DNA from: Pantoea sp. WMus005
Lineage (GTDB): Bacteria > Pseudomonadota > Gammaproteobacteria > Enterobacterales > Enterobacteriaceae
Assembly: GCF_013415305.1 (NCBI RefSeq)
Contig: NZ_JACBXU010000002.1
Span: forward strand, 1 to 64,000
Direction of reading: 5' to 3'
DNA length: 64,000 nt
Part shown: positions 1-11,201 of the stretch, piece after piece
Position numbering within the stretch: the stretch's first letter is position 1
Layout: each line of letters opens with the position of its first letter
Program-made: the position numbers and the translations under genes
Notes under the pieces: model-generated
What the model was told of the DNA's origin: nothing
Databases searched by the model: none
The model's input: only the letters and a program-made list of their open reading frames with translations

Positions 1-62
1 GGTGTGTAAGCGCAGCGATGCGTTGAGCTAACCGGTACTAATGACCCGTGAGGCTTAACCTT
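1..62 (+). rRNA. rrl: 23S ribosomal RNA, 3' end (partial)
   Basis: The first 62 bases match the conserved 3' terminus of enterobacterial 23S rRNA, including the segment ending in GAGGCTTAACCTT. The rest lies upstream of the window. A 90-base spacer follows before 5S and contains a GC-rich hairpin near 118-142, as expected for an rRNA processing stem. No tRNA gene lies in this spacer or after 5S. Confidence 0.95.
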
Positions 63-152
63 ACAACGCCAGAGGCGTTTTTGAGAGACACGATTTTCAG
101 CCTTGTACCGGATATATCTGCGCGGCCCCCGGGGCGGCGCAGAGACAGAATC

Positions 153-272
153 TGCCTGGCGGCTTTAGCGCGGTGGTCCCACCTGACCCCATGCCGAACT
201 CAGAAGTGAAACGCCGTAGCGCCGATGGTAGTGTGGGGTCTCCCCATGCGAGAGTAGGGAACTGCCAGGCAT
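153..272 (+). rRNA. rrf: 5S ribosomal RNA
   Basis: A 120-base segment matches enterobacterial 5S rRNA across its whole length. The pairing ends TGCCTGGC and GCCAGGCA and the internal block CCCATGCCGAACTCAGAAGT are all present. The size equals that of E. coli 5S. It is the last gene of the rRNA operon and is followed within 20 bases by a strong terminator. Confidence 0.97.
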
Positions 273-286
273 TAAATAAGTGAAGA

Positions 287-316
287 AGCCCCGCACGGAA
301 GTGCGGGGCTTTTTTA
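287..316 (+). terminator. rRNA operon intrinsic terminator
   Basis: The perfect stem AGCCCCGCAC / GTGCGGGGCT with a GGAA tetraloop runs straight into a T tract. It ends the rRNA transcript before metA. Confidence 0.93.
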
Positions 317-407
317 CGTCTGCAATATGCCACTTTAAGCTGAAACATTTTCATTTTCTGCATGAAACCTCGACATCTCACAACGATCAGGCTAATGTTG
401 GGCATCC

Positions 408-423
408 AGATGTCTAAACGTTT
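408..423 (+). promoter_or_regulatory. MetJ box upstream of metA
   Basis: AGATGTCTAAACGTTT is two adjacent 8-mers resembling the met-box consensus AGACGTCT, as in the E. coli metA leader. A weaker half site (GACATCTC) lies at 372-379. It implies repression of metA by MetJ with S-adenosylmethionine. The assignment is by motif only. Confidence 0.7.
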
Positions 424-449
424 ATATGGTTGCGAGAGGTGAGCAGGTT

Positions 450-1379
450 ATGCCAATCAGGGTCCCCGACGAATTACCGGCAGTGAATTTTTTACGTGAC
501 GAAAATGTCTTTGTCATGACATCGTCGCGTGCCAGTGTTCAGGAGATCCGACCGCTTAAAGTGCTCATACTGAATCTGATGCCGAAAAAGATCGAAACAG
601 AGAATCAGTTTCTGCGTCTGCTTTCCAACTCGCCTTTACAGATCGATATTCAGTTACTGCGCATCGACAGCCGTGAGTCACGTAATACGCCCACTGAGCA
701 TCTCAACAACTTCTACTGCAATTTTGAAGATATCCAGCATGACAACTATGACGGCTTAATCGTGACAGGTGCGCCACTTGGGCTGGTCGATTTTAATGAT
801 GTTGCCTACTGGCCCCAGATTCAGCGCGTGCTGCACTGGGCAAACGAGCATGTCACCTCAACCCTGTTTGTCTGCTGGGCCGTGCAGGCTGCGCTGAATA
901 TTCTGTATGGCATTCCCAAGCAAACCCGGCATAACAAACTTTCTGGCGTCTATGAGCATCAGATACTGCATCCTCATGCGTTACTGACCCGGGGTTTTGA
1001 TGATAATTTCCTCGCGCCACACTCTCGCTATGCTGATTTTCCTGCTCACCTGATCACGGATTACACCGATCTTGAGCTGTTTGCTGAATCGGAACAAACC
1101 GGTGCCTATCTGATGGCGAGCAAAGACAAACGCCTGGTGTTTGTTACTGGCCATCCGGAGTATGACGCGCTGACGTTGTCTGGTGAGTATCATCGCGATT
1201 ATGAAGCCGGGGTGAATCCGGACATCCCCTATAACTATTTCCCGCAGGATAATCCGGCCCTGCCACCACGTGCCACGTGGCGTAGTCACGGCAATCTGCT
1301 GTTCTCCAACTGGCTCAACTACTACGTTTATCAGATCACGCCGTTCGATCTGCGCCGCATGAATCCTACGCTCGAATAG
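450..1379 (+). CDS. metA: Homoserine O-succinyltransferase
   Basis: MetA transfers succinyl from succinyl-CoA to homoserine, the committed step of methionine synthesis in the cytoplasm. From the ATG at 450 the product is 309 aa, the E. coli length, and begins [19 protein letters not shown]. An in-frame ATG at 426 would add eight residues but overlaps the MetJ box. The start at 450 has an AGGTGAGCAGG-type ribosome site and matches the family N-terminus. The class-I glutamine-amidotransferase-like fold is clear: the nucleophile cysteine sits in [10 protein letters not shown], and the His-x-Glu pair in TGHPEYDA. It is monocistronic, with a terminator at 1400. Expression probably responds to MetJ. 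Confidence 0.97.
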   Translation: MPIRVPDELPAVNFLRDENVFVMTSSRASVQEIRPLKVLILNLMPKKIETENQFLRLLSNSPLQIDIQLLRIDSRESRNTPTEHLNNFYCNFEDIQHDNYDGLIVTGAPLGLVDFNDVAYWPQIQRVLHWANEHVTSTLFVCWAVQAALNILYGIPKQTRHNKLSGVYEHQILHPHALLTRGFDDNFLAPHSRYADFPAHLITDYTDLELFAESEQTGAYLMASKDKRLVFVTGHPEYDALTLSGEYHRDYEAGVNPDIPYNYFPQDNPALPPRATWRSHGNLLFSNWLNYYVYQITPFDLRRMNPTLE

Positions 1380-1399
1380 ACCCGCTCAAAGATCAACTG

Positions 1400-1433
1400 A
1401 ACCGTGTTAGCCGATGGCAGCACGGTTTTTTTT
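1400..1433 (+). terminator. metA terminator
   Basis: The stem AACCGTG / CACGGTT encloses a 14-base loop and is followed by a run of eight T. It separates metA from the aceBAK promoter region. Confidence 0.75.
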
Positions 1434-1525
1434 CGCCAGTAAAACAGCAATGAAAACCGTTCCTTTACTAAATAAAAATTTAATTGCATATAAAACATTG
1501 AGATAGGTCGATTAAATTACAAAAA

Positions 1526-1565
1526 TGGAAATAGTTTTTGATTTAGAAAAATAAATCTTTATGCT
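1526..1565 (+). promoter_or_regulatory. aceBAK promoter with IclR operator
   Basis: TGGAAATAGTTTTTG (1526-1540) keeps the left half of the IclR consensus TGGAAATNATTTCCA. The surrounding bases (AAAATGGAAAT..TTTTTGATTT) are nearly the same as in E. coli aceB. A -35-like TTGATT (1538) and a -10-like TATGCT (1560), 16 bases apart, overlap the operator's right edge. IclR bound here would block RNA polymerase. The iclR gene and its own operator lie downstream in this window. Confidence 0.72.
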
Positions 1566-1641
1566 CTGATCCTGTCGCTTACAAAACAAACACCGTGTGG
1601 ATCCGCTGCATTCGATCCTTTGAATACAGGAGAACGCCAGC

Positions 1642-3240
1642 ATGACAGACTCAGTGATCAGCCATACCCTGAACTTTAGCCAGCCCTTTAGCCATACCGA
1701 ACAGCAGTTGTTAACGCCCGAGGCGATTTCCTTTCTGGAGGCCCTGGTTGCGCGCTTTGCACCGCAACGCGAAGAACTGTTATCGGCTCGCCAGCAGCGT
1801 CAGCAACAATATGACCAGGGCTACCTGCCAGATTTCAATATGGAAACAGCTTCCATAAGAGCCAGTGAATGGCGTATTCAATCCATACCCCCAGATTTAC
1901 AGGATCGTCGGGTCGAGATTACCGGCCCTCCCGATCGAAAAATGGTCATTAATGCCCTGAACTCAAACGTAAAAGTTTTTATGGCTGACTTTGAGGATTC
2001 GCTGTCACCGGAGTGGTCAAAGCTGATTGAAGGACAGCTGACATTGCGCGAGGCGGTGCAGGGCACTCTGAGTTTCACCAGCGACAAAGGCAAAATTTAT
2101 CAGCTCGGCGCAAACCCTGCGGTACTGATGTGCCGGGTTCGCGGCCTGCATCTGTCAGAAAAACATGTCAGCTGGCAGGGTGAGGCGATTCCGGGCGGGC
2201 TGTTTGATTTCGCGCTCTATTTCTTCCACAACGTGCGGCCATTACTGGCCAAAGGCAGCGGACCCTACTTCTACCTGCCGAAAACAGAGAGCTGGCAGGA
2301 GATCGCCTGGTGGCGTGAGATCTTCAGTTTCAGCGAGGATCAATTCGATCTGCCGCGCGGCACGATCAAAGCCACTGTCCTGATCGAAACGTTACCCGCC
2401 GTGTTTCAGATGGATGAGATCCTGTGGAATCTGCGCGATCACATTGTTGGCCTCAACTGTGGTCGCTGGGATTACATTTTTAGCTATATCAAAACCCTGA
2501 AACAGCATGCGGATCGCGTGCTGCCGGATCGCCAGTCCGTCACCATGTCTCAGCCGTTCCTGGATGCTTACTCGCGCCTGCTGATTAAAACCTGTCATCG
2601 CCGGGGAGCATTCGCAATGGGCGGAATGTCAGCCCTGATACCCGCTAAAGATCCGACGCGTAATGCCTGGGTGCTGCAGCGCGTGACGGAGGATAAGCAG
2701 CGGGAGGCGGGCAACGGGCATGACGGCACCTGGATTGCGCATCCGGGCCTGGCAGATACCGCAATGGCGGTCTTCAATGCCACGCTGGGTGACCGACTCA
2801 ATCAGCTGCATGTCATGCGGGAAGAGGATGCACCGATTACGGCGGAGCAATTACTCGCACCCTGTCAGGGTGAGCGCACCGAAGCAGGGATGCGCGCCAA
2901 CATCCGCGTCGCGCTGCAATACCTTGAAGCCTGGATCAGTGGTAACGGCTGTGTGCCGATAGACGGGCTGATGGAGGATGCCGCCACTGCTGAGATTGCA
3001 CGCACCTCAATCTGGCAATGGATTCGTCATCAGCAAGTGCTGAACAGTGGCCAGCAGGTCACGGCTGAACTGTTTCTGCGCTGGCTGAACGAAGAGCTCC
3101 ATCTGCTGCAAAACGCGCTGGGCGAAGCCCCATTCAGCGCCGGTCGCTATGACGACGCGGCACAGCTGATGGCGCAGATCACCACCGAACGCGAGCTGGT
3201 TTCCTTTCTTACCCTGCCAGGCTATCGCCTGATCCCCTGA
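1642..3240 (+). CDS. aceB: Malate synthase A
   Basis: AceB condenses glyoxylate with acetyl-CoA to malate, the second glyoxylate-bypass reaction. The 532-residue product (E. coli 533) is a form-A malate synthase. The conserved segments are the N-terminal TIM-barrel block [14 protein letters not shown], the catalytic-barrel segment [30 protein letters not shown] and the MGGMSALIP loop. The ATG at 1642 follows AGGAGAACGCC. It is first in the aceB-aceA-aceK operon with only 17 bases before aceA, and is preceded by an IclR-type operator. Induction on acetate or fatty acids is expected from the family. Confidence 0.97.
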   Translation: MTDSVISHTLNFSQPFSHTEQQLLTPEAISFLEALVARFAPQREELLSARQQRQQQYDQGYLPDFNMETASIRASEWRIQSIPPDLQDRRVEITGPPDRKMVINALNSNVKVFMADFEDSLSPEWSKLIEGQLTLREAVQGTLSFTSDKGKIYQLGANPAVLMCRVRGLHLSEKHVSWQGEAIPGGLFDFALYFFHNVRPLLAKGSGPYFYLPKTESWQEIAWWREIFSFSEDQFDLPRGTIKATVLIETLPAVFQMDEILWNLRDHIVGLNCGRWDYIFSYIKTLKQHADRVLPDRQSVTMSQPFLDAYSRLLIKTCHRRGAFAMGGMSALIPAKDPTRNAWVLQRVTEDKQREAGNGHDGTWIAHPGLADTAMAVFNATLGDRLNQLHVMREEDAPITAEQLLAPCQGERTEAGMRANIRVALQYLEAWISGNGCVPIDGLMEDAATAEIARTSIWQWIRHQQVLNSGQQVTAELFLRWLNEELHLLQNALGEAPFSAGRYDDAAQLMAQITTERELVSFLTLPGYRLIP

Positions 3241-3257
3241 ACAGAGGAGCTATTGCC

Positions 3258-4559
3258 ATGACACGTACTCAACAGATCGATCAACTGGAACAACTCTGGC
3301 AGACCGCACGCTGGGAGGGCATTACCCGCCCTTACAGCGCAGCAGAGGTCGTCAATCTGCGCGGCTCGGTTCTGCCCGCCTGTACGCTGGCAGAGCGCGG
3401 CGCGGAAAAATTATGGGCATTGCTGAACGGCGAGGCGAAGAAAGGATATATCAATAGTCTGGGTGCGCTGAGTGGTGGACAAGCACTGCAGCAGGCCAAA
3501 GCGGGCATCGAAGCAATCTACCTCTCTGGCTGGCAGGTGGCTGCGGATGCCAACGTGGCGGGGCAGATGTATCCCGATCAGTCGCTCTACCCGGTGAACT
3601 CAGTGCCAGAAGTGGTGACCCGTATTAATCAGACCTTCCAGCGCGCCGACCAGATTCAGTGGTCCAGCGGCATTGAAAAAGGTGACAGCCGGCACACCGA
3701 TTTCTTCCTGCCGATTGTGGCTGATGCGGAAGCGGGTTTTGGCGGCGTGCTCAATGCGTATGAGCTGATGAAGGCGATGATTCAGGCAGGCGCGGCGGCG
3801 GTCCACTTCGAAGATCAGCTGGCGGCGGTAAAAAAATGCGGTCACATGGGCGGCAAAGTGCTGGTACCGACTCAGGAAGCGATTCAGAAACTGGTGGCGG
3901 CAAGGCTGGCTGCCGATGTGATGGGTGTGCCAACCGTACTGCTGGCCCGCACCGATGCCGACGCCGCTGACCTGATTACCTCAGACTGCGATGAATACGA
4001 TCGTCCCTTTATACGTGGCGACCGGACGGCAGAAGGCTTCTTTCGCACTCACGCTGGCATTGAACAGGCGATCAGTCGCGGACTGGCCTATGCCCCTTAC
4101 GCTGACATCCTGTGGTGTGAAACCTCAACGCCGGATCTGGCGATGGCACAGCGCTTTGCTGATGCTATTCATGCGCGTTTCCCCGGCAAGCTGCTGGCCT
4201 ACAACTGTTCACCGTCGTTCAACTGGAAGAAGAACCTCGACGATCGCACTATCGCAAAATTTCAGCAGGCGCTCAGCGACATGGGCTATCGCTTCCAGTT
4301 CATCACGCTGGCGGGCATCCACAGCATGTGGTTCAACATGTTCGATCTGGCCCATGCCTATGCCCAGGGAGAAGGGATGCGTCACTACGTGGAAAAGGTT
4401 CAGCAGCCTGAGTTCGCTGCCCGCGATCGCGGTTACAGCTTCTCATCACATCAGCAGGAAGTCGGCACCGGCTATTTCGATCAGGTGACCAACATCATTC
4501 AGGGCGGTAAGTCCTCGGTCACCGCGCTCACCGGTTCGACTGAAGAGCACCAGTTCTGA
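3258..4559 (+). CDS. aceA: Isocitrate lyase
   Basis: AceA splits isocitrate into succinate and glyoxylate and so diverts carbon around the CO2-losing steps of the TCA cycle. The product is 433 aa (E. coli 434). The signature [14 protein letters not shown] is present near residues 194-207 and carries the catalytic cysteine. Other conserved parts are the metal-site region ADAEAGFGG, the loop CETSTPD and YNCSPSFNW. An AGAGGAG ribosome site precedes the ATG. It competes with isocitrate dehydrogenase, whose activity is set by the kinase/phosphatase encoded next in the operon. Confidence 0.97.
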   Translation: MTRTQQIDQLEQLWQTARWEGITRPYSAAEVVNLRGSVLPACTLAERGAEKLWALLNGEAKKGYINSLGALSGGQALQQAKAGIEAIYLSGWQVAADANVAGQMYPDQSLYPVNSVPEVVTRINQTFQRADQIQWSSGIEKGDSRHTDFFLPIVADAEAGFGGVLNAYELMKAMIQAGAAAVHFEDQLAAVKKCGHMGGKVLVPTQEAIQKLVAARLAADVMGVPTVLLARTDADAADLITSDCDEYDRPFIRGDRTAEGFFRTHAGIEQAISRGLAYAPYADILWCETSTPDLAMAQRFADAIHARFPGKLLAYNCSPSFNWKKNLDDRTIAKFQQALSDMGYRFQFITLAGIHSMWFNMFDLAHAYAQGEGMRHYVEKVQQPEFAARDRGYSFSSHQQEVGTGYFDQVTNIIQGGKSSVTALTGSTEEHQF

Positions 4560-4580
4560 CGCTTATCCTCTGACGGATTC

Positions 4581-4603
4581 CCCGCCTGCACCATGCAGGC
4601 GGG
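4581..4603 (+). repeat. Intercistronic hairpin between aceA and aceK
   Basis: The perfect 10-bp stem CCCGCCTGCA / TGCAGGCGGG with a 3-base loop lies in the 62-base aceA-aceK gap and has no T tract. In E. coli this gap also carries hairpins thought to lower aceK expression. A role in RNA stability or partial attenuation is inference. Confidence 0.7.
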
Positions 4604-4621
4604 CATTGACCGGAGCTGACT

Positions 4622-6370
4622 ATGCCGCCACGTGAATCCCTGATTGCCCACACTATTCTGCAGGGTTTTGATGCTCAGTATGGCCGCTTTCTGGATATTA
4701 CCGCCGGGGCGCAGCAGCGTTTTGAGCAGGCGGAATGGCAGGCAGTGCAGCATGCTATGAAGGCCCGCATTCATCTCTATGACCATCACGTCAGTCTGGT
4801 GGCCGATCAGCTGCGGGTGCTGAACGGCGCGGCCAGCTGGGATGATATTTTCTGGCTGCGGGTGAAGGATCATTACCAAAGCCTGCTGCCGGGCTATCCA
4901 CGACATGAGATTGCCGAAAGCTTCTTTAATTCTGTCTATTGTCGCTTGCATGGACATGCCGACCTGCAGCCGGACCGGTTGTTTATCATCAGCTCGCAGC
5001 CCATAACCACCCCGGTCACACCTTTGCGGCCCTTATCACGGCGTTATCAGCCGGAGCGGGGCTGGCGGGCATTGGTGGAGCAGGTGCTGGGAGATTTACC
5101 TCTGACGCTCCCGTGGCAGCATCGCGCGCGCGATGTCGGGTGGATTGTCCGCCACCTGGAGTCGCATTTCCCCCGGCTGAGCCAGGGCTGGCTCGAGGTC
5201 AACAGTGAACTCTTTTATCGCAACAAAACTGCCTGGCTGGTGGCGCGCCTGCATCTGCCGGAGGGCATTTTTCCCTGTCTGCTGCCGATACAGCGCACTG
5301 AAAGCGGCGAACTGTGGATCGACACCTGCCTCACCGATGTAAATGACGCCAGTATTGTCTTTGGTTTTGCCCGCGCCTATTTCATGGTTTATGCCCCGGT
5401 GCCTGCGGCGCTGGTCGCCTGGCTGCAGCCCATTCTGCCTGGCAAAACCCTGGCGGAGCGCTATATGGCGATTGGCTGCCAGAAGCACGGCAAAACCGAA
5501 AGCTATCGTGAATATCTTCAGGCGCTGGCCGGGAGTGACACGGCCTTTGAGATCGCGCCTGGCGTGCGCGGCATGGTGATGCTGGTCTTTACGCTGCCAG
5601 GCTTTGACTGGGTATTCAAAGTCATCAGGGATCGCTTCGCGCCGCAAAAAGAGGTGACGGAAGCGCAGGTCCGCGCCTGTTATCAGCAGGTCAAAGAGCA
5701 CGATCGCGTGGGACGGATGGCGGATACGCAGGCGTTCGAGCAGTTTGCACTGCCGCTGTCGCGCATCTCACCGGCGCTGCTGGCGGAACTCCACGCCTGC
5801 GTTGCAGAGAAGCTGCACATCGAAGGCGATCGCCTGATCATCCGTCATCTGTGGCTGGAGCGCCGAATGCAGCCGCTTAATCTCTATCTGGCGCAGGCCA
5901 ATGCAGGAGAGCGACGTCATGCCATTGAGGAGTATGGCAACGCCATCCGACAGCTGGCGGCCGCCAATATCTTTCCTGGCGATATGTTGTTTAAAAACTT
6001 CGGCATAACCCGCCATGGCCGGGTAATTTTTTACGATTACGATGAAATTCGTCCGATGCAGGAGCTGAACTTCCGGGAGGTGCCAGCGGCGCGCTATGAG
6101 GAAGATGAACTCAGTGCCGAACCGTGGTACAGCGTCGGGCCGGACGATGTCTTCCCGGAAACCTTCCGCTATGCGTTATGCAGTGAAGCCGCGACCGGCG
6201 CCTTGCTGCTGCAACTGCATCCGGAGATATTTGACGCCAGCTGGTGGCGTGCGCAGCAACAGCGCATCGCACAGGGCCATGTGGAAGAGGTGATCGCCTG
6301 GCGGCAGACGCAGCGTTTCAGCGTCTGCTACGCGGCAGAGGTTATTAACGACCGCTGTACGCCAGCGTAA
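4622..6370 (+). CDS. aceK: Isocitrate dehydrogenase kinase/phosphatase
   Basis: AceK phosphorylates isocitrate dehydrogenase to switch it off on acetate and dephosphorylates it when better carbon returns, using one ATP site for both. The 582-residue product (E. coli 578) is collinear with the family. An N-terminal regulatory half is followed by a kinase-like half with the nucleotide-binding stretch [25 protein letters not shown] and the metal/catalytic region [19 protein letters not shown]. It is last in the operon, behind a strong hairpin that probably keeps its level below aceB and aceA. Its last 26 bases overlap the 3' end of convergent iclR. Confidence 0.97.
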   Translation: MPPRESLIAHTILQGFDAQYGRFLDITAGAQQRFEQAEWQAVQHAMKARIHLYDHHVSLVADQLRVLNGAASWDDIFWLRVKDHYQSLLPGYPRHEIAESFFNSVYCRLHGHADLQPDRLFIISSQPITTPVTPLRPLSRRYQPERGWRALVEQVLGDLPLTLPWQHRARDVGWIVRHLESHFPRLSQGWLEVNSELFYRNKTAWLVARLHLPEGIFPCLLPIQRTESGELWIDTCLTDVNDASIVFGFARAYFMVYAPVPAALVAWLQPILPGKTLAERYMAIGCQKHGKTESYREYLQALAGSDTAFEIAPGVRGMVMLVFTLPGFDWVFKVIRDRFAPQKEVTEAQVRACYQQVKEHDRVGRMADTQAFEQFALPLSRISPALLAELHACVAEKLHIEGDRLIIRHLWLERRMQPLNLYLAQANAGERRHAIEEYGNAIRQLAAANIFPGDMLFKNFGITRHGRVIFYDYDEIRPMQELNFREVPAARYEEDELSAEPWYSVGPDDVFPETFRYALCSEAATGALLLQLHPEIFDASWWRAQQQRIAQGHVEEVIAWRQTQRFSVCYAAEVINDRCTPA

Positions 6371-7172
6371 CCTGACGCGCTTCGCGAATGACCAGCGCAC
6401 CTAACTCCGTAATCCGATCGTCTGTCATGCGGGCGATGGGGCCGGAGATGGAGAGCGCGGCAAACGCCTCGCCATGTTCATCATAGATGGGCGCGGCGAC
6501 ACAGCGCAATCCGAGTGCATGCTCTTCATCATCCAGCGAAAAGCCCGCTTTGCGAACCTGTGCCAGATTATCCTTCAGGCTCTGCGGCGACATCAGGGTC
6601 TTCGGCGTGTAGTAGTGCAATCCTTTCTGATGCAGCAGGGCGGTGACCTGTTCATCACCCAGATGCGCCAGAAACGCTTTGCCTGCGCCTGATGCATGCA
6701 TCGGTAGCTTGCCGCCAATCGGCGCAGACATCCGCATCAGCTGGGTACACTGCACCTGATCAATGATCACGGCCTGGTAGTCACTGAGATCCAGCACCGC
6801 CAGATTCACCGTCTCACCGGACTGCTCCATCAGGCTTCGCAGCACCGGGTGAACCAGCGCCAGCAGATTACGGCTCTGCAGGAAACTGCTGCCGACCACA
6901 AAGGCGTGGGCGCCAATCGTCCATAGCCCCAAATCGCCCACCTGGCGGACAAAACCCTGTTGCTGCATGGTGCTGAGCAGGCGATGCGTGGTGGAGTTAG
7001 GCAAACCCGCCTGCTGCGCCAGTTCGGTCAGCGCCACGCTACCATGCGAATCAGCAATCAGCTCCAGCAGCGTCAGGCCGCGCGTCAGCGATTGAACCTG
7101 ACCGCCCGTGGGTGCGGCGACAGGAGTGCCGCGGGGTTTCTTACCGCGCTTAACGGGAACGGGCGTTGCCAT
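6345..7172 (-). CDS. iclR: IclR repressor of the glyoxylate bypass operon
   Basis: IclR represses aceBAK, responding to glyoxylate and pyruvate. The 275-residue product (E. coli 274) has a basic N-terminal tail, then a winged helix-turn-helix around residues 26-90 containing [19 protein letters not shown], then the effector domain with [22 protein letters not shown] and [13 protein letters not shown]. The ATG at 7172 follows AGGAG. An IclR-type operator sits 23 bases upstream of this start, implying autorepression. The gene converges on aceK with a 26-base overlap, as part of a compact regulator-operon unit. Confidence 0.97.
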   Translation of the reverse strand: MATPVPVKRGKKPRGTPVAAPTGGQVQSLTRGLTLLELIADSHGSVALTELAQQAGLPNSTTHRLLSTMQQQGFVRQVGDLGLWTIGAHAFVVGSSFLQSRNLLALVHPVLRSLMEQSGETVNLAVLDLSDYQAVIIDQVQCTQLMRMSAPIGGKLPMHASGAGKAFLAHLGDEQVTALLHQKGLHYYTPKTLMSPQSLKDNLAQVRKAGFSLDDEEHALGLRCVAAPIYDEHGEAFAALSISGPIARMTDDRITELGALVIREARQVTLAYSGR

Positions 7173-7194
7173 CGTTGTTTCTCCTTTTACATTG

Positions 7195-7209
7195 TGGAAA
7201 TCATTTTCG
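7195..7209 (-). promoter_or_regulatory. IclR operator before iclR
   Basis: TGGAAATCATTTTCG on the plus strand agrees with TGGAAATNATTTCCA at all but two positions. It lies directly upstream of iclR, in the iclR-metH divergent gap, where it can mediate autorepression. Any effect on metH is speculative. Confidence 0.75.
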
Positions 7210-7365
7210 TTTTAATCGCGCGGTTTGCAAACGCTGGTTTTCTGGTCAGACCTGTGAGGCCGTGTCTGAAAATCTCTCCGTCGAGGTTACTTTGTCGCCT
7301 GACCAGCTTGTGCCAGAATGAAAAACGGGCTTTTCCGCCAGCAGACTGACGTGAATGGGGCAACA

Positions 7366-10300
7366 GTGAGCAATAAAATCGACGCGCTACATCAGCAGCT
7401 CGCACAACGCATTATGGTGTTGGATGGCGGCATGGGCACTATGATCCAGAGCTACCGGCTGGAGGAAAAGGATTATCGTGGCAGCCGTTTCGCGGACTGG
7501 CCCTGCGATCTCAAAGGCAACAACGACCTGCTGGTGCTGAGTAAACCAGACGTGATCCGCGAGATCCACGACGCCTATCTGGCTGCGGGGGCGGATATCC
7601 TCGAAACCAACACCTTCAACGCCACGTCGATTGCGATGGCGGATTACCAGATGGAAAGTCTATCGGCGGAGATCAATTTCGAAGCGGCCCGACTGGCGCG
7701 CATCTGCGCCGATGCGTGGACGACGAAAACGCCGGATCGTCCGCGTTATGTCGCGGGTGTTCTCGGCCCGACCAACCGCACCTGCTCGATCTCACCCGAC
7801 GTCAACGATCCCGCCTACCGAAATGTCACCTTTAATCAGCTGGTGGAAGCCTACCGTGAATCGACCCGCGCGCTGGTGGAGGGCGGTTGCGACCTCATCA
7901 TGATCGAAACGGTGTTTGATACGCTGAATGCTAAAGCGGCCATCTATGCGGTGCAGACCGAGATGGAAGCGCTGGGTGTGACGCTGCCGCTGATGATCTC
8001 CGGCACCATCACCGATGCCTCCGGCCGGACGCTCTCCGGCCAGACCACCGAGGCTTTTTACAACTCGCTACGTCACGCCGAACCGCTCTCTTTTGGCCTG
8101 AACTGCGCGCTGGGACCGGATGAGCTGCGTCAGTATGTCGCGGAGCTGTCGCGCATCGCCGAAGGCTACGTCACTGCCCATCCCAACGCTGGTCTGCCAA
8201 ACGCGTTCGGCGAATACGATCTCGATGCGGAGCTGATGGCGCAGCAGATTGGTGAATGGGCGACTTCGGGTTTTCTGAACATCATTGGCGGTTGCTGTGG
8301 CACCACGCCGCAGCATATTGCGGCGATGGTCGCGGCGGTTGAAGGCGTCGCGCCGCGTCCCTTGCCGACGATTCCGGTGGCCTGTCGTCTCTCCGGCCTG
8401 GAGCCGCTAAACATCACCGCAGAGTCACTGTTTGTTAACGTCGGTGAGCGCACCAATGTCACCGGCTCAGCAAAATTTAAGCGGCTGATTAAAGAAGAGA
8501 AGTACAACGAAGCGCTGGAAGTGGCGCTGCAGCAGGTGCAGAGCGGCGCGCAGATCATCGACATCAACATGGATGAAGGGATGCTCGACGCTGAAGCGGC
8601 GATGGTGCGCTTTCTGAATCTGATTGCGGGCGAACCCGATATTGCCCGTGTGCCGATTATGATCGACTCCTCGAAATGGGCGGTCATTGAGAAAGGGCTA
8701 CAGTGCATTCAGGGCAAAGGGATCGTTAACTCGATTTCGATGAAAGAGGGTGAAGCGGCCTTTATCCACCATGCGCGCCAGGTCAGGCGTTATGGCGCGG
8801 CCATGGTAGTCATGGCGTTTGACGAAGTAGGTCAGGCGGATACCCGCGCCCGAAAAATTGAGATCTGCCGCCGTGCCTACAGGATTCTGACTGAGCAGGT
8901 GGGTTTCCCACCGGAAGATATCATCTTTGATCCCAATATCTTTGCGGTCGCCACCGGCATCGACGAACACAACAACTACGCCATGGATTTCATCGGTGCC
9001 TGTGAAGATATCAAGCGTGAACTGCCCCATGCCATGATCTCCGGCGGCGTCTCCAACGTGTCGTTTTCATTCCGGGGCAACGATCCGGTGCGTGAAGCGA
9101 TACACGCGGTGTTCCTCTATTATGCCATCCGAAAAGGCATGGATATGGGCATCGTCAACGCAGGCCAGCTGGCCATCTATGACGATCTGCCGGCAGAACT
9201 GCGTGACGCGGTAGAGGATGTGATCCTTAACCGCCGTGATGATGGCACCGAGCGGCTGCTGGCGCTGGCGGAAAAATACCGTGGCGGCAAAAGCGATGGG
9301 GCGCAGGAAAAGCAGCTTGCCGAGTGGCGCAGCTGGGACGTGGTGAAGCGGCTGGAGTATTCGCTGGTCAAGGGGATCACGGAGTTTATCGAGCAGGATA
9401 CCGAAGAGGCGCGTCAGCAGGTACCACGTCCGATAGAGGTAATTGAAGGCCCGCTAATGTCCGGCATGAACGTAGTCGGGGATCTGTTTGGCGAAGGCAA
9501 AATGTTCCTGCCGCAGGTGGTAAAGTCGGCGCGCGTGATGAAACAGGCAGTGGCATATCTGGAGCCCTTTATCGAAGCCAGCAAAGAGGCGGGGCGCAGC
9601 AACGGTAAAATCGTGCTGGCCACGGTCAAAGGCGACGTGCATGACATCGGCAAAAACATTGTCGGCGTGGTGCTGCAGTGTAATAACTACGAAATTATCG
9701 ACCTCGGTGTAATGGTGCCGGGCGAAAAAATCCTCAAAACGGCGCGCGAAGTGAATGCGGACATCATTGGCCTGTCAGGCCTGATTACGCCGTCGCTGGA
9801 TGAGATGGTCAATATGGCGAAAGAGATGGAGCGGCAGGGCTTTACCTTACCCCTGCTGATTGGCGGGGCGACCACTTCCAAGGCGCATACCGCCGTCAAA
9901 ATTGAGCAGCACTACAGCGGTCCGACGGTCTACGTGCAGAACGCCTCACGCACCGTTGGCGTGGTGTCATCCCTGCTTTCTGCCACCTTAAAAGACGATT
10001 TCGTTGCCCGAACGCGTAAAGAGTACGAAACCGTGCGCATCCAGCATGCACGCAAAAAGCCACGCACGCCGCCGGTCTCGTTGCAGGCAGCGCGCGATAA
10101 CGCCACCTCACTAGACTGGGAGAGTTACACGCCGCCGGTGCCGCATCGCCCGGGTGTCAGTCAGGTGGAGGCCAGCATTGCCACGCTGCGGCACTACATT
10201 GACTGGACGCCATTCTTTATGACCTGGTCGCTGGCGGGCAAATATCCCCGCATCCTTGAGGATGAAGTGGTGGGTGAAGAGGCGCAGCGCCTGTTTGCCG

Positions 10301-11049
10301 ATGCCAATGCGATGCTCGACCGATTAAGTGAGGCGTCGCTGCTGAAGCCGCGTGGTGTGGTCGGTATTTTCCCGGCTAATCGGGTCGGCGATGACATTCA
10401 TCTCTACAGTGATGAGCGGCGCGATGAAGTGCTGTGTGTGAGTCATCACTTACGTCAGCAGACTGAGAAAACCGACTTCGCCAACTACTGTCTGGCGGAT
10501 TTTGTCGCCCCGAAAACCTCCGGAAAAGCGGATTATCTGGGCGCATTCGCGGTGACAGGCGGGCTGGAAGAAGATGCGCTGGCGGACGCCTATGATCGTC
10601 AGCACGATGACTACAACAAGATCATGGTGAAAGCGCTGGCTGACCGTCTGGCGGAAGCCTTTGCTGAATATCTGCACGAGCGGGTGCGTAAGGTGATCTG
10701 GGGCTTTGCACCCAACGAAAATCTGAGCAATGAAGAGCTAATCCGCGAAAATTATCAGGGGATACGTCCGGCACCAGGCTATCCGGCCTGCCCGGAGCAC
10801 ACTGAGAAAGCCGCTATCTGGAGTCTGCTGTCAGTGGAAGAGCAGACCGGCATGAAGCTCACCGAATCCTTTGCCATGTGGCCGGGTGCGGCGGTGTCTG
10901 GCTGGTACTTCAGCCATCCTGACAGCCGCTATTTCGCCGTGGCACAGATTCAGCGTGATCAGGTGGAAGATTATGCGGCACGCAAAGGGATGTCGGTTAC
11001 CGAAGTAGAGCGCTGGCTGGCGCCAAATCTCGGCTACGATGCGGACTAA
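7366..11049 (+). CDS. metH: Cobalamin-dependent methionine synthase
   Basis: MetH moves a methyl group from 5-methyltetrahydrofolate through cobalamin to homocysteine. From the GTG at 7366, behind a GGGG ribosome site, the product is 1227 aa, exactly the E. coli size. The upstream ATG at 7318 would add 16 unrelated residues. Modules in order: homocysteine barrel (about 1-325) with zinc cysteines in GLNCALG and GGCCGTT; folate barrel (about 350-620) with [16 protein letters not shown]; helical cap and B12 domain with the lower-ligand histidine in DVHDIGKNI; and the C-terminal AdoMet reactivation domain ending [13 protein letters not shown]. It is divergent from iclR. Confidence 0.97.
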   Translation: MSNKIDALHQQLAQRIMVLDGGMGTMIQSYRLEEKDYRGSRFADWPCDLKGNNDLLVLSKPDVIREIHDAYLAAGADILETNTFNATSIAMADYQMESLSAEINFEAARLARICADAWTTKTPDRPRYVAGVLGPTNRTCSISPDVNDPAYRNVTFNQLVEAYRESTRALVEGGCDLIMIETVFDTLNAKAAIYAVQTEMEALGVTLPLMISGTITDASGRTLSGQTTEAFYNSLRHAEPLSFGLNCALGPDELRQYVAELSRIAEGYVTAHPNAGLPNAFGEYDLDAELMAQQIGEWATSGFLNIIGGCCGTTPQHIAAMVAAVEGVAPRPLPTIPVACRLSGLEPLNITAESLFVNVGERTNVTGSAKFKRLIKEEKYNEALEVALQQVQSGAQIIDINMDEGMLDAEAAMVRFLNLIAGEPDIARVPIMIDSSKWAVIEKGLQCIQGKGIVNSISMKEGEAAFIHHARQVRRYGAAMVVMAFDEVGQADTRARKIEICRRAYRILTEQVGFPPEDIIFDPNIFAVATGIDEHNNYAMDFIGACEDIKRELPHAMISGGVSNVSFSFRGNDPVREAIHAVFLYYAIRKGMDMGIVNAGQLAIYDDLPAELRDAVEDVILNRRDDGTERLLALAEKYRGGKSDGAQEKQLAEWRSWDVVKRLEYSLVKGITEFIEQDTEEARQQVPRPIEVIEGPLMSGMNVVGDLFGEGKMFLPQVVKSARVMKQAVAYLEPFIEASKEAGRSNGKIVLATVKGDVHDIGKNIVGVVLQCNNYEIIDLGVMVPGEKILKTAREVNADIIGLSGLITPSLDEMVNMAKEMERQGFTLPLLIGGATTSKAHTAVKIEQHYSGPTVYVQNASRTVGVVSSLLSATLKDDFVARTRKEYETVRIQHARKKPRTPPVSLQAARDNATSLDWESYTPPVPHRPGVSQVEASIATLRHYIDWTPFFMTWSLAGKYPRILEDEVVGEEAQRLFADANAMLDRLSEASLLKPRGVVGIFPANRVGDDIHLYSDERRDEVLCVSHHLRQQTEKTDFANYCLADFVAPKTSGKADYLGAFAVTGGLEEDALADAYDRQHDDYNKIMVKALADRLAEAFAEYLHERVRKVIWGFAPNENLSNEELIRENYQGIRPAPGYPACPEHTEKAAIWSLLSVEEQTGMKLTESFAMWPGAAVSGWYFSHPDSRYFAVAQIQRDQVEDYAARKGMSVTEVERWLAPNLGYDAD

Positions 11050-11050
11050 A

Positions 11051-11075
11051 TAAAAAAAGCGGCCAGCGGGCCGCC
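11051..11075 (-). terminator. Terminator at the end of yjbEFGH
   Basis: On the minus strand, GCGGCC / GGCCGC with a 4-base loop is followed by seven T. The polarity fits transcription from yjbH. In the metH direction there is no T tract after the stem. Confidence 0.7.
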
Positions 11076-11179
11076 TGAAGGGAGGGAAATCAACGCCGAC
11101 GCTGTCAGCTGTGTTATCGCGCCAGCGCAGTAAACCCGGCCAGATTCATCCTGAGCCTGCTTTCTCTCATTAGCATGAA

Positions 11180-11195
11180 GCGGCCCGGAGGCCGC
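11180..11195. repeat. Second GCGGCC hairpin beyond yjbH
   Basis: GCGGCC-CGGA-GGCCGC lies 7 bases past the yjbH stop and has the same arms as the terminator stem at 11059-11074. It has no T tract. The two could act in tandem or pair alternatively. This is seen in sequence; function unknown. Confidence 0.5.
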
Positions 11196-11201
11196 CTCTG
11201 C

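Noticed and set aside
1..400. tRNA gene in or after the rRNA operon end
   Set aside because: No cloverleaf or T-loop GGTTCGAATC pattern is seen between 23S and 5S or after 5S.
5096..5701. 201-codon open frame antisense to aceK
   Set aside because: Shadow frame within aceK; rich in His/Arg as expected from GC-rich antisense.
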